Shown piece by piece: positions 1 through 5,543 of a DNA stretch of 7,256 nucleotides; position 1 is the first letter of the stretch, and every line of letters starts with the position of its first letter. Source of the stretch: Acetobacteraceae bacterium (GTDB lineage: Bacteria; Pseudomonadota; Alphaproteobacteria; Acetobacterales; Acetobacteraceae); NCBI GenBank assembly GCA_030044345.1, contig JASHVY010000124.1, forward strand, positions 1 through 7,256. The letters are read 5' to 3'. The notes under the pieces are model-generated. The model was not told the DNA's origin. It searched no databases and saw only the letters and a list, made by a program, of their open reading frames with translations. The position numbers and the translations under genes were made by a program.

Positions 1-1
1 C

Positions 2-361
2 AGCCGGCGAGGCGAGGCCAATCCGGCCGGTCGCTCAGTGCTGCAGGATATCCAGCGCCGGGTCATCGGCGATCCCGCGGCAGATGCAAGCCTCGCGGTG
101 CTCGCCGGCCGCGCCGGGCTCAGTCCGCGCCATTTCGTGCGGCTGTTTCAGCAGGAGATTGGCCTCACTCCCACGGCCTGGGTGGAAAAGGTCCGTATCG
201 ACCATGCGCGGCAGATGCTGGAATCCGGCGAGCGGCCAAAACAGGCTGCCGCGGCCTGTGGTTTCAGCGATATCGACACCTTCCGCCGTGCCTTCCAGCG
301 CCAAGTCGGAGTAACGCCTGCCGAATATCGGCGCCGTTATGAGGTGGTGAACAGGATGTGA
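2..361 (+). CDS. AraC/GlxA-family transcriptional regulator, C-terminal part (5' end outside window)
   Basis: This is the DNA-binding end of an AraC-family regulator. The frame is open from the first bases of the window, so the gene starts upstream; a GTG at 38 is internal and not a real start. The translated piece contains both helix-turn-helix units of an AraC domain. The first lies around ASLAVLAGRAGLSPRHFVRLF followed by GLTPTAWVEKVRIDHARQML, and the second around AAAACGFSDIDTFRRAFQRQVGVTPAEYRRRY. The combination SPRHFxRLF, TPxxWVExxRxxxAR and CGFxxxxTFRRAF is characteristic of GlxA-type regulators, which usually carry an N-terminal DJ-1/PfpI-like domain; that half is not visible here, so the subfamily is inferred. 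The stop is TGA at 359-361. The next readable gene on the same strand is the broken cdh remnant. Its targets cannot be told from this window. Confidence 0.9.
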   Translation, partial: SRRGEANPAGRSVLQDIQRRVIGDPAADASLAVLAGRAGLSPRHFVRLFQQEIGLTPTAWVEKVRIDHARQMLESGERPKQAAAACGFSDIDTFRRAFQRQVGVTPAEYRRRYEVVNRM

Positions 362-536
362 CCACGGCGCCCACGGGCGAAGCGAGTTTACCGTCAGCGT
401 CAGGTCGAACGATGGGCATTCGGGATGAACGTGGAGTCATCACCATCCGGAAACATCTCTTCATTCATCTGCATCGCCGCCGGGCACCTGGGTGTATCCT
501 ACGGATTGCACCACTCCCTATGCCGATTTCTGACAG
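362..536. other. Non-coding or degraded stretch between the AraC gene and the cdh remnant
   Basis: I see no convincing protein, RNA gene, promoter or terminator hairpin here. Given the broken cdh gene immediately downstream, this stretch probably includes the decayed 5' part of that gene. A short reading around 495-530 (YPTDCTT) could correspond to the IPTxRxxG segment that precedes the conserved core in CDP-diacylglycerol pyrophosphatases. That match is too short to annotate firmly, and an in-frame TGA stop lies at 531-533. Confidence 0.4.
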
Positions 537-972
537 TATGGGTGGGATGCAGCGCCCACCTCCTTGAAGGAGCTGGCGGCCGTCACTGGTCTCGCGATCA
601 ATTCGGTGCGCGGGCGAGGCCAGAACCAGTTACATATCCATATCTCATGTGTCTTCAGCAGCATCACCGGAACCCTGGCCGCCGATGACCGGAAGATCGG
701 CTCAGATCCGGAGAAGGCGATAACGATCGCTCTCGGGCCACGCCGTGATTCGTAACGAAGTGGTGAAGGTGATCAGTCTCACAGGCGCCAGCAGTCCCTT
801 CAATCTGGTCAAGGCGATTCCCGGTGCGAGGGGTTACACGGCGGATCAAAGCATCGCCGTGGTCGGATCGCGGACTTCGGGCTGGTACTATGTCCTTGAC
901 GCCTTTTCCCACGGGAGCGACTCGGGACATGCGGAGGAGCTTCTGGACGAGACCTGCAGCAAGAAAGTTTAG
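537..972 (+). pseudogene. cdh: Degraded CDP-diacylglycerol pyrophosphatase (Cdh) remnant
   Basis: An intact Cdh hydrolyses CDP-diacylglycerol to phosphatidate and CMP at the membrane, using an HIT-like HxHx active site. Two adjacent frames together give the family's second half. The first, about 537-723, reads GWDAAP, then GLAINSVRGRGQNQLHIHIS with cysteine next; its histidine codons are at 633-635 and 639-641. This corresponds to the family signature LAINSxxGRxQxxxHIHISC. The frame hits TAA near 755, but homology has already moved by one frame: GHAVIRNEVV, SSPFNLVKAIPGAR, SIAVVGSR and WYYVLD, then SGHAEELLDETC, running to TAG at 970-972. This matches the Cdh C-terminus (HEYxxxRV, SPFxxLxxxVPxAR, EExxDxxC). 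The shift lies between about 721 and 738. The N-terminal half is missing or unreadable and there is a TGA at 531-533. The identification comes from remembered family motifs, but two independent conserved blocks in the correct order make it strong. Confidence 0.78.
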
Positions 973-1014
973 AGCGGGTCTGTTGATTTCAAAGGGGAGT
1001 ATTTTTGCTCTAAA
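968..1014. repeat. 8-bp inverted repeat at the junction of two pseudogenes
   Basis: TTTAGAGC at 968-975 is exactly inverted as GCTCTAAA at 1007-1014, with 31 bases between. It sits where the convergent cdh remnant (stop 970-972) and SDR remnant (stop 969-971) meet. The arms could form a weak stem, be the eroded edges of a dispersed intergenic palindrome, or be chance. The start (TTTAGAGCGGG) resembles palindromic intergenic repeats common in some alphaproteobacteria, but that is only a recollection. Confidence 0.3.
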
Positions 1015-1375
1015 AACGGCCCTTTTGGGAACAAAATCTGCATGCCCTCGTGCGGGAAGGCGGCATTGTTCACGAGGATGTTCAGATGGCCGCTCTGGCG
1101 TCTCACCTGTTCGAACAAGGACCGGATCTGACCGTCGTTCGCCATGTCGCAGACTATGGCGATCCCCTCTCCGCCGTAGCGGTCACTCCGGCGGCCACGC
1201 TGCGGATGGTGCCGATAAAGGCTGTACACTCGGGGAGCGCTGGCTATCGTCAACCCGCGTCCAGCAGGAGACATAGACTGTAGCGCCACGCTTGCCGAGC
1301 GCGCGCGCCTCTGCCGATCCCGCGGCTTGATTCGGTCACGACGGCGACCAACTTATTCGCTTCTGGCATGGGCAT
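969..1375 (-). pseudogene. Frameshifted, truncated short-chain dehydrogenase remnant
   Basis: Reading leftward from an ATG at 1375, the frame gives a Rossmann start, KLVAVVTESSRGIGRG, whose TGxxxGIG motif has Glu in place of the first Gly. Homology then moves to a second frame near 1300 (ARALGKRGATVYVSCWTR), to a third near 1215 (GTIRSVAAGVTA), and again near 1178 into GGEGIAIVCDMANDGQ, SLFEQVRRQSGHLNILVNNA and AFPHEGM. These blocks in order form the first half of an SDR, from the nucleotide-binding strand to the NNAx motif. After GPFLEQK (about 1005) similarity stops and the frame ends at 969-971. The catalytic Ser and YxxxK half is absent. The remnant begins 19 bp after the intact SDR stop and so was probably once the last gene of the same operon. 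It is not a duplicate of that neighbour: the sequences differ and it resembles another SDR group. Confidence 0.8.
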
Positions 1376-1394
1376 GTTCCGCTGTGCTGTACCG

Positions 1395-2159
1395 TTAAGC
1401 GCTAACCCCGCCGTCGATGGTGATCGTCGCTCCGGTGATGTACGAGGCTGACGGACTCGCCAGGAACGCAACAAGCGACGCGACTTCCTCTGGTTTCCCG
1501 TAGCGGCGCAAAGCGGACATCCCTTTGAGCATATCGGCGAAGTTGCCCGTGTCCGGATTCATGTCGGTCGCGATCGGACCAGGCTGAACGGTGTTGACGG
1601 TGACGCCCTTGGGTCCGAGGTCCCGCGACCATCCGCGTCCAAACGCTGACAGCGCGGCCTTCGAACCGGCATACTCTGCGGAGCCAGGGAATGGCATTCG
1701 TTCGGCGCCATTGGAGCCGATCGTAATGATCCGTCCGTTCTGGCCGATGATCTTTGCCGCTTCGCGGACGGCAGCGACCACGCCGCCGATATTCACGGCG
1801 AGCTGACGGTCGAGGGCGACGATATCGGCGGTGGAGTCGCCGGCAGTGCCCATCGTAAACACGCCGGCGTTGTTCACCAGGATATCGAGCCCGCCGAATT
1901 TCGCCGCCACGTCCTGGACCAGCTTTGTTACTTGCTTCGCATCGGCCTGATCGGCTTTGAACGCTGCCGCGCGAACGCCCAAGCCCTCAAGTTCGTGCAC
2001 TATTTCCTCGGATTTCGCGCTGGAAGCGGCGTAGCTGATGGCAACGTTCGCGCCCTCGGCGGCTAGGCGGCGCGCGATTGCAGCACCGATGCCTCTTGTT
2101 CCGCCTGTCACGAGCGCGGTCTTGCCGGCGAGCGACTTGGCGAGGTGTTGGTCTGTCAT
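1395..2159 (-). CDS. SDR family oxidoreductase (FabG-like, 254 aa)
   Basis: A classical short-chain dehydrogenase/reductase of normal length, expected to be cytosolic and to use NAD(P)H to interconvert carbonyl and hydroxyl groups. Visible motifs are the cofactor-binding TGGTRGIG (residues 18-25), NNAG (96-99), the structural Asn in AVNIGG (N123), catalytic Ser in IGSN (S149), and Y163/K167 in YAGSK. PGPIATDM follows at about 193-200, and the protein ends in the typical SYITGATITIDGG. All catalytic residues are present, so the enzyme should be active. The substrate cannot be read from the sequence. The ATG at 2157-2159 is preceded by a strong Shine-Dalgarno site, AAAGGAG, about 9 bases upstream. 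It lies 39 bp behind the quinone oxidoreductase gene on the same strand and is the last intact gene of the operon. FabG proper is unlikely because no fatty-acid genes are nearby. Confidence 0.93.
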   Translation of the reverse strand: MTDQHLAKSLAGKTALVTGGTRGIGAAIARRLAAEGANVAISYAASSAKSEEIVHELEGLGVRAAAFKADQADAKQVTKLVQDVAAKFGGLDILVNNAGVFTMGTAGDSTADIVALDRQLAVNIGGVVAAVREAAKIIGQNGRIITIGSNGAERMPFPGSAEYAGSKAALSAFGRGWSRDLGPKGVTVNTVQPGPIATDMNPDTGNFADMLKGMSALRRYGKPEEVASLVAFLASPSASYITGATITIDGGVSA

Positions 2160-2198
2160 GGCAGATTTCTCCTTTGAGTGAATGTCTCAACTGCGTCG

Positions 2199-3155
2199 TT
2201 ACGGGATTAGGGCCAGCTTCCCTTGGGTGGTCCGACTCTCGATGGCACGGTGGGCCTTCGCGGCGGCATCGAGGGGAAACTCTGTCGTCGCGGCGACGTG
2301 TAGCCAGCCTTCGTCGATGCCGCAGATTACCTCCCGTGCACGATTCTGCATCTCCGCCGGATCCGCGATGTAGACGAATAGGGAAGCGCCGGCGACGCGG
2401 GCGCCTTTGAGCAGCAGGGGCATCACCTGCACGTCCGGTGCGACGCCCGAGGCTCGCCCGTACGCGATCGCCGTACCCCGAGGCGCGAGGGATTTCACAG
2501 TGTCCGTGAAGGTAGATGCGCCCACAGCGTCAAGTGCGAGATCGACGCCGCGGCCATGTGTGACGTCCATCACGGCCTCAAGAAAGCCCTCGCTATAGTT
2601 GATGACGTGATCCGCTCCGAGCGCACGGGCTGTGGCGAGCTTCGGCTCACTGGACGCCGTCGCAACGACCGTGGCGCCTAAGTGCTTGAGCCACTGAACA
2701 AGAAGCTGTCCGACGCCGCCAGCTGCGGCGTGTACCAACGCGACATCACCTGGGCGGATCGTTCGATACTCTGCCAGCAGATATTGTGCGGTGACCCCCT
2801 GGAAAAGCAGGGCCTCTGCGATCGTGAAAGAGGCGGGGACCGAAATCGCCTGGGCCGCCGAAAGTACGATCTGGTCCGCATAGGAACCAAGGTTGTTGAT
2901 CCAAGCCACACGGCTTCCGATCTTCAGATTCTCAACGTCAGACCCGACTTTTCGCACTCTCCCGACGCCTTCCAGTCCCGGCGTATAGGGTTTGGGGATG
3001 TCCACATGGCCCTGCCGTTGATAGACGTCGAGGTAGTTGATCCCCGCCGCCTCAACGTCCACCAACACCTCGCCGTTGTTTGGAGACGGGGCATCCGTAG
3101 TGACTAGAGTTAGAACGTCTGGTTCACCAAACTCGGTGACGATAATCCTCTGCAT
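2199..3155 (-). CDS. Zinc-independent NADPH:quinone oxidoreductase-like protein (MDR superfamily, 318 aa)
   Basis: A medium-chain reductase of the QOR (zeta-crystallin-like) type. These cytosolic enzymes use NADPH to reduce quinones or enones. The N-terminal catalytic domain shows GINYLDVYQRQG (38-49) and PGLEGVGRV (59-67). The Rossmann domain has the glycine-rich AAAGGVG (143-149) followed by GATVVATASS and LGADHVINY. The end, AHRAIESRTTQGKLALIP, is a hallmark of the group. The cysteine/histidine zinc ligands of alcohol dehydrogenases are absent, as expected for QOR. Length (about 320 aa) is normal and no interruption is seen. The start is ATG 3153-3155 with AGAGG about 7 bases upstream. It lies 18 bp after the SnoaL-like gene and 39 bp before the SDR, consistent with co-transcription. 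The actual substrate is unknown; a crotonyl or acrylyl reductase role within the same superfamily is possible but less likely. Confidence 0.93.
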   Translation of the reverse strand: MQRIIVTEFGEPDVLTLVTTDAPSPNNGEVLVDVEAAGINYLDVYQRQGHVDIPKPYTPGLEGVGRVRKVGSDVENLKIGSRVAWINNLGSYADQIVLSAAQAISVPASFTIAEALLFQGVTAQYLLAEYRTIRPGDVALVHAAAGGVGQLLVQWLKHLGATVVATASSEPKLATARALGADHVINYSEGFLEAVMDVTHGRGVDLALDAVGASTFTDTVKSLAPRGTAIAYGRASGVAPDVQVMPLLLKGARVAGASLFVYIADPAEMQNRAREVICGIDEGWLHVAATTEFPLDAAAKAHRAIESRTTQGKLALIP

Positions 3156-3173
3156 GTTGGGCCTCTTGCGGGA

Positions 3174-3572
3174 TCAGTCAGCGAACGCGGCGATCACGCG
3201 CGTCGGATCGAAATATTCGCGGCAGAAAACGATCCGGCCTGCGCTGGCGCGCAGGTAGATGGCGTAATCCTGGTGATATTTACGCCCTGTCGCGCGAACG
3301 TCGGCGTCGGCGCTGAATTCGGCCAGGACGGCGTCTTCACCCTCGATCGCGCGGATAGTCGGGACACCGGCACGGAAATCGGTGACGGCGTTCAGGAATC
3401 GCTTGACGCTCTTGGCGATGGCGTCGACGCTGATCAGCGGACTCTCAATGTTGGCCGGCGCACCATAGACATATTCCATCACGGCATCTGCGGCGAACAG
3501 AGCTTTCCTGCTTTCGAAATCGCGCGTCATGAGACTCAAGCGCGCCTTGAGGAGTTCGGCCGCCGATCGCAT
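3174..3572 (-). CDS. SnoaL-like / NTF2-fold protein (132 aa)
   Basis: A small protein of the SnoaL-like polyketide-cyclase/NTF2 superfamily, a cone-shaped alpha+beta barrel used either as an enzyme pocket or as a ligand-binding domain. The pattern fits: an N-terminal helix with RKALFAADAVMEYVYG (22-37), a helix SVDAIAKSVKRFLNAV (48-63), then strands ending in YHQDYAIYLRASAGRIVFCREYFDPTRV (99-126). The YxIYLRxxxGRIxxxREYFDP ending is typical of the group. The stop is TGA 3174-3176. The ATG at 3570-3572 lies only 2 bp after the DoxX stop, so translation is probably coupled. Catalytic residues are not conserved enough across this superfamily to predict a reaction. Its place between DoxX and a quinone oxidoreductase suggests it handles the same small molecule, but that is inference. 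Confidence 0.85.
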   Translation of the reverse strand: MRSAAELLKARLSLMTRDFESRKALFAADAVMEYVYGAPANIESPLISVDAIAKSVKRFLNAVTDFRAGVPTIRAIEGEDAVLAEFSADADVRATGRKYHQDYAIYLRASAGRIVFCREYFDPTRVIAAFAD

Positions 3573-3574
3573 CC

Positions 3575-4018
3575 TCAGCGTTCCGCAACCAGTTCTGTGC
3601 GCGTTGCGGCGCTAGCTTGCGTGATGGAAGATGCGAGCCACGCGTCGATGCTCAGGGTGCCGGCGCCAAAGGCCACCACCTGAAGCAGCCCGCCAGTCAT
3701 TGAGATGTTCTTGAAGAAGTGCATTAGTTGGTCTGGGTCGGAAAATTTGTGGTGGAAGCCGAGAGCTGCCGCGACAGTGAAGATCGCCATGACGAGCGCA
3801 GTCCAGCGCGCTCTGAACCCCAGCACCAGAAGGATTCCACCACCGATCTCGATGGCGATCGCAATGAAATAGGCAGCAACCGGTAGAGGAAGGCCCGCAG
3901 ACGCGATGTAACCTTGCGTCATGGCCGGGGCAAGAATCTTGCCGGTGCCGCTGAACAGGAAGATAGCGGCGATCAGAAGTCGCCCGAACGTCGCGATACT
4001 GGATGTGCTGGATTTCAT
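3575..4018 (-). CDS. DoxX family membrane protein (147 aa)
   Basis: A small inner-membrane protein with four predicted hydrophobic segments: residues about 11-29 (LLIAAIFLFSGTGKIL), 46-68 (AAYFIAIAIEIGGGILLVLGF), 72-88 and 106-124. DoxX marks visible are FLFSGTGKI in helix 1, the ExGGGxLLxLGF run in helix 2, and HFFKNISMTGGLLQV before helix 4. DoxX-family proteins are linked to membrane redox functions and oxidative stress in several bacteria, but the exact role of most members, including this one, is unknown. I chose the ATG at 4016-4018 because GGAAGG lies about 9 bases upstream and the resulting length fits the family. The frame stays open to an ATG at 4096, but the extra 26 residues (MAGMSGLSNS...) look like untranslated leader. 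It is the first gene of the four-gene operon and its stop is 2 bp from the next start. Confidence 0.9.
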   Translation of the reverse strand: MKSSTSSIATFGRLLIAAIFLFSGTGKILAPAMTQGYIASAGLPLPVAAYFIAIAIEIGGGILLVLGFRARWTALVMAIFTVAAALGFHHKFSDPDQLMHFFKNISMTGGLLQVVAFGAGTLSIDAWLASSITQASAATRTELVAER

Positions 4019-4035
4019 TTCGGAATGCCTTCCGG
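4016..4035 (-). promoter_or_regulatory. Ribosome binding site deciding the DoxX start
   Basis: On the minus strand GGAAGG stands about 9 bases before ATG 4018. This supports the shorter DoxX start over the in-frame ATG at 4096, which has no comparable site. Confidence 0.6.
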
Positions 4036-4067
4036 GATAACTTTTCGCGCTTACCGAGCGCTGGCCG

Positions 4068-4096
4068 GAATTAGATAGACCGGACATACCAGCCAA
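4068..4096 (-). promoter_or_regulatory. Candidate sigma-70-type promoter of the doxX operon
   Basis: On the minus strand TTGGCT (4096-4091) and TAATTC (4073-4068) are separated by 17 bases. Transcription would start near 4061, leaving a leader of about 43 bases before the DoxX ATG. Both hexamers match consensus only partly, so this is a candidate judged by position and spacing. The dyad at 4103-4123 would lie just upstream of the -35, where LysR-type activators usually bind. Confidence 0.3.
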
Positions 4097-4102
4097 AGAA
4101 GT

Positions 4103-4123
4103 CGTAAAGTACCGGAGATAACG
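4103..4123. promoter_or_regulatory. Candidate LysR-type operator upstream of doxX
   Basis: An imperfect 21-bp dyad, CGTAA-N11-TAACG, in which four of five arm positions pair. It contains GTAAAGT (4104-4110), which also occurs in the left half of the dyad before the lysR gene (5508-5528). The two sites have the same length and arm spacing. It lies about 85-105 bp upstream of the DoxX ATG. Confidence 0.35.
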
Positions 4124-4221
4124 TTTAAAGAAACTGAATAGCGCCGGGTACCGATGAATTTTCTAGCTACGAGCGGGGCCTTCAGGACTGAGTCACGTTT
4201 GTGTCTCGCTTTCGTTGTAAA

Positions 4222-5415
4222 TCAGGATGCCGCGCGAGGGCAGGTTTCGATCGGCTGCGGTTTCGTGGGGCCGCGATGTCGGAATCCGGCGATAATAAGC
4301 GTCGCGAACGCTGCTGCGCTGCTCGTCAGGAGCGCCGCGTCGATGCTGGCACGATCGACGATCACTCCGCCGAGCAGGGCGCCCCCGGCGATGGCCCACT
4401 GGGTAACGCCGACGAAGAGCGCCTGAATGCCCTCAAGATGATCGGGCGCGATCTTCGCCATCCAGCTCTGCGTCGAAATCGGAAGCATCCCGAACGCGAA
4501 GCCCCAGCCGATGACCAGAGGAATAGCTAGCCATGCACTTTGGCCACTGAACTCGAGCGCTAGGGTCGCGCAACCTAGCAGTAGCGCCATGATGCAGGCC
4601 GATGCACGCGCGCTACTGCCAGAGATCCACCCTCCGACCACGTTGCCGAAGAAGCCTGCAGCGCCGCTTGCAAGCAAAACCTCACTCAAAGTCACGCCCT
4701 GAACGCCCGCTCGTTCGCTCAAGAAGGGTGCGATGTAGGTGTAACTCGCGAACTGTCCGATGAAGGCCAGAACAGATGCGATCAGGCCAACGCCAGCCTG
4801 TGGTGTGCGTAGGATCTCAGGAATCTCCCGAAGCCCGGTGCTTTCCTTAGACGGGATGGGCGGAAGAAGGGCAAAGAGAACCGCGAGGGTGGCGGTCGCG
4901 AGCAATGCCGCCGCGCCGAAGCCAGCGCGCCAGCCCAAGAAGTGGCCAACAATCGCTCCTGCTGGAACCCCGGCCACCGTGCCTATGGACACTCCGGAAA
5001 GTATCACGGCGTTCGCCCGAATCCCGGCAGCACCTTCCCGCAATCGTGGGCCCAAGGTACCCGCGATAGTCCAAAATCCACCAACTGCTACGCCGAGAAG
5101 CATGCGCCCGACGAGGAGTTGGATCATCTCGCTGGCGGTAGCAACGATGATGTTGGATGCAGCAAGCAGGATCAACAGGATCAACAATAGGCGCCGTCGA
5201 TCCATTTTCCCAACGAACGCGATGCTCAGCGGAGCGGCGAACCCAGCCAAAGTGCCCGTCACTGTGATGGTGAGTCCTGCCTCACCTTCGGTTACGCCTG
5301 TCCCACGGGCGATCTCTGGCAGAAGGCCGACCGGTAGCAACTCGGTTGTAACGAGCGCGAAGGAGGCAAGGGCCATGGATGCGATTGCGATCCACGAGAC
5401 ATGACGGACGGACAT
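4222..5415 (-). CDS. MFS transporter, DHA1/AraJ-SotB-like exporter (397 aa)
   Basis: A major facilitator superfamily inner-membrane protein of the drug:H+ antiporter-1 type, close in pattern to sugar/arabinose efflux proteins (AraJ, SotB). Helix 1 is followed by FALVTTELLPVGLLPEIA (about 19-36), a hallmark of this subgroup. The loop 2-3 motif is GKMDRRRLL (69-77), then GRMLLGVAVGGFWTIAG (103-119) and GVPAGAIVGHFLGWRAGF (149-166), which resembles the antiporter motif. About twelve hydrophobic stretches are present, with a longer central loop around LPPIPSKESTGL. I prefer the ATG at 5413-5415 (MSVRHVSW), which places the first helix directly after a short polar start. ATGs at 5442 and 5433 are possible alternatives. 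The frame is open to 5523, but that would overlap the lysR control region. Divergent pairing with a LysR gene is a common arrangement for inducible exporters. The substrate is unknown. Confidence 0.92.
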   Translation of the reverse strand: MSVRHVSWIAIASMALASFALVTTELLPVGLLPEIARGTGVTEGEAGLTITVTGTLAGFAAPLSIAFVGKMDRRRLLLILLILLAASNIIVATASEMIQLLVGRMLLGVAVGGFWTIAGTLGPRLREGAAGIRANAVILSGVSIGTVAGVPAGAIVGHFLGWRAGFGAAALLATATLAVLFALLPPIPSKESTGLREIPEILRTPQAGVGLIASVLAFIGQFASYTYIAPFLSERAGVQGVTLSEVLLASGAAGFFGNVVGGWISGSSARASACIMALLLGCATLALEFSGQSAWLAIPLVIGWGFAFGMLPISTQSWMAKIAPDHLEGIQALFVGVTQWAIAGGALLGGVIVDRASIDAALLTSSAAAFATLIIAGFRHRGPTKPQPIETCPRAAS

Positions 5416-5462
5416 ATTCGGCCCTGGGTGCATATCGCGCATCGTTAAAATGACCCCGCGAC

Positions 5463-5483
5463 TCCTCGATAGAGGAACGATAG
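5463..5483. promoter_or_regulatory. Small hairpin and direct repeat in the MFS/lysR control region
   Basis: TCCTC-GATA-GAGGA (5463-5476) is a perfect 5-bp inverted repeat with a 4-base loop. CGATAG occurs twice on the + strand, at 5467-5472 and 5478-5483, 11 bases apart, about one helical turn. It could be part of a regulator site between the two divergent genes or, if transcribed, a leader hairpin. No function is shown. Confidence 0.25.
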
Positions 5484-5507
5484 CCATTCCCTGGTTGCAC
5501 AAAAACC

Positions 5508-5528
5508 TGTAAAGTCTTGTCACTTACA
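5508..5528. promoter_or_regulatory. Candidate LysR-type operator in the divergent lysR/MFS region
   Basis: A perfect outer dyad, TGTAA-N11-TTACA, with a further inner inverted repeat AAGT-N6-ACTT (5512-5525). It ends 15 bp before the lysR ATG, a position that fits autorepression by the LysR protein, and lies about 93 bp upstream of the preferred MFS start. LysR regulators typically bind dyads of this kind next to their own gene. A site of the same form is found upstream of doxX. Confidence 0.45.
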
Positions 5529-5543
5529 TTCAGGGAGTTAGAA

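Noticed and set aside
824..1276. + strand open frame of 150 codons spanning the cdh and SDR remnants
   Set aside because: It overlaps the conserved Cdh C-terminus in another frame and is antisense to the SDR remnant; its composition is arginine/serine-rich shadow sequence.
2682..3107. + strand open frame of 141 codons opposite the quinone oxidoreductase
   Set aside because: It is antisense to strongly conserved QOR motifs, with no motif of its own.
4760..5404. Long + strand open frame of 214 codons opposite the MFS gene
   Set aside because: It is antisense to a clearly conserved MFS coding region, is rich in Pro/Ala/Arg/Thr as expected of a GC-rich shadow frame, and shows no domain.
5416..5523. 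Longer N-terminus for the MFS transporter starting at 5523
   Set aside because: It would add a polar, non-conserved leader, overlap the lysR control dyad, and has no better ribosome binding site. ATG 5442 or 5433 cannot be excluded.
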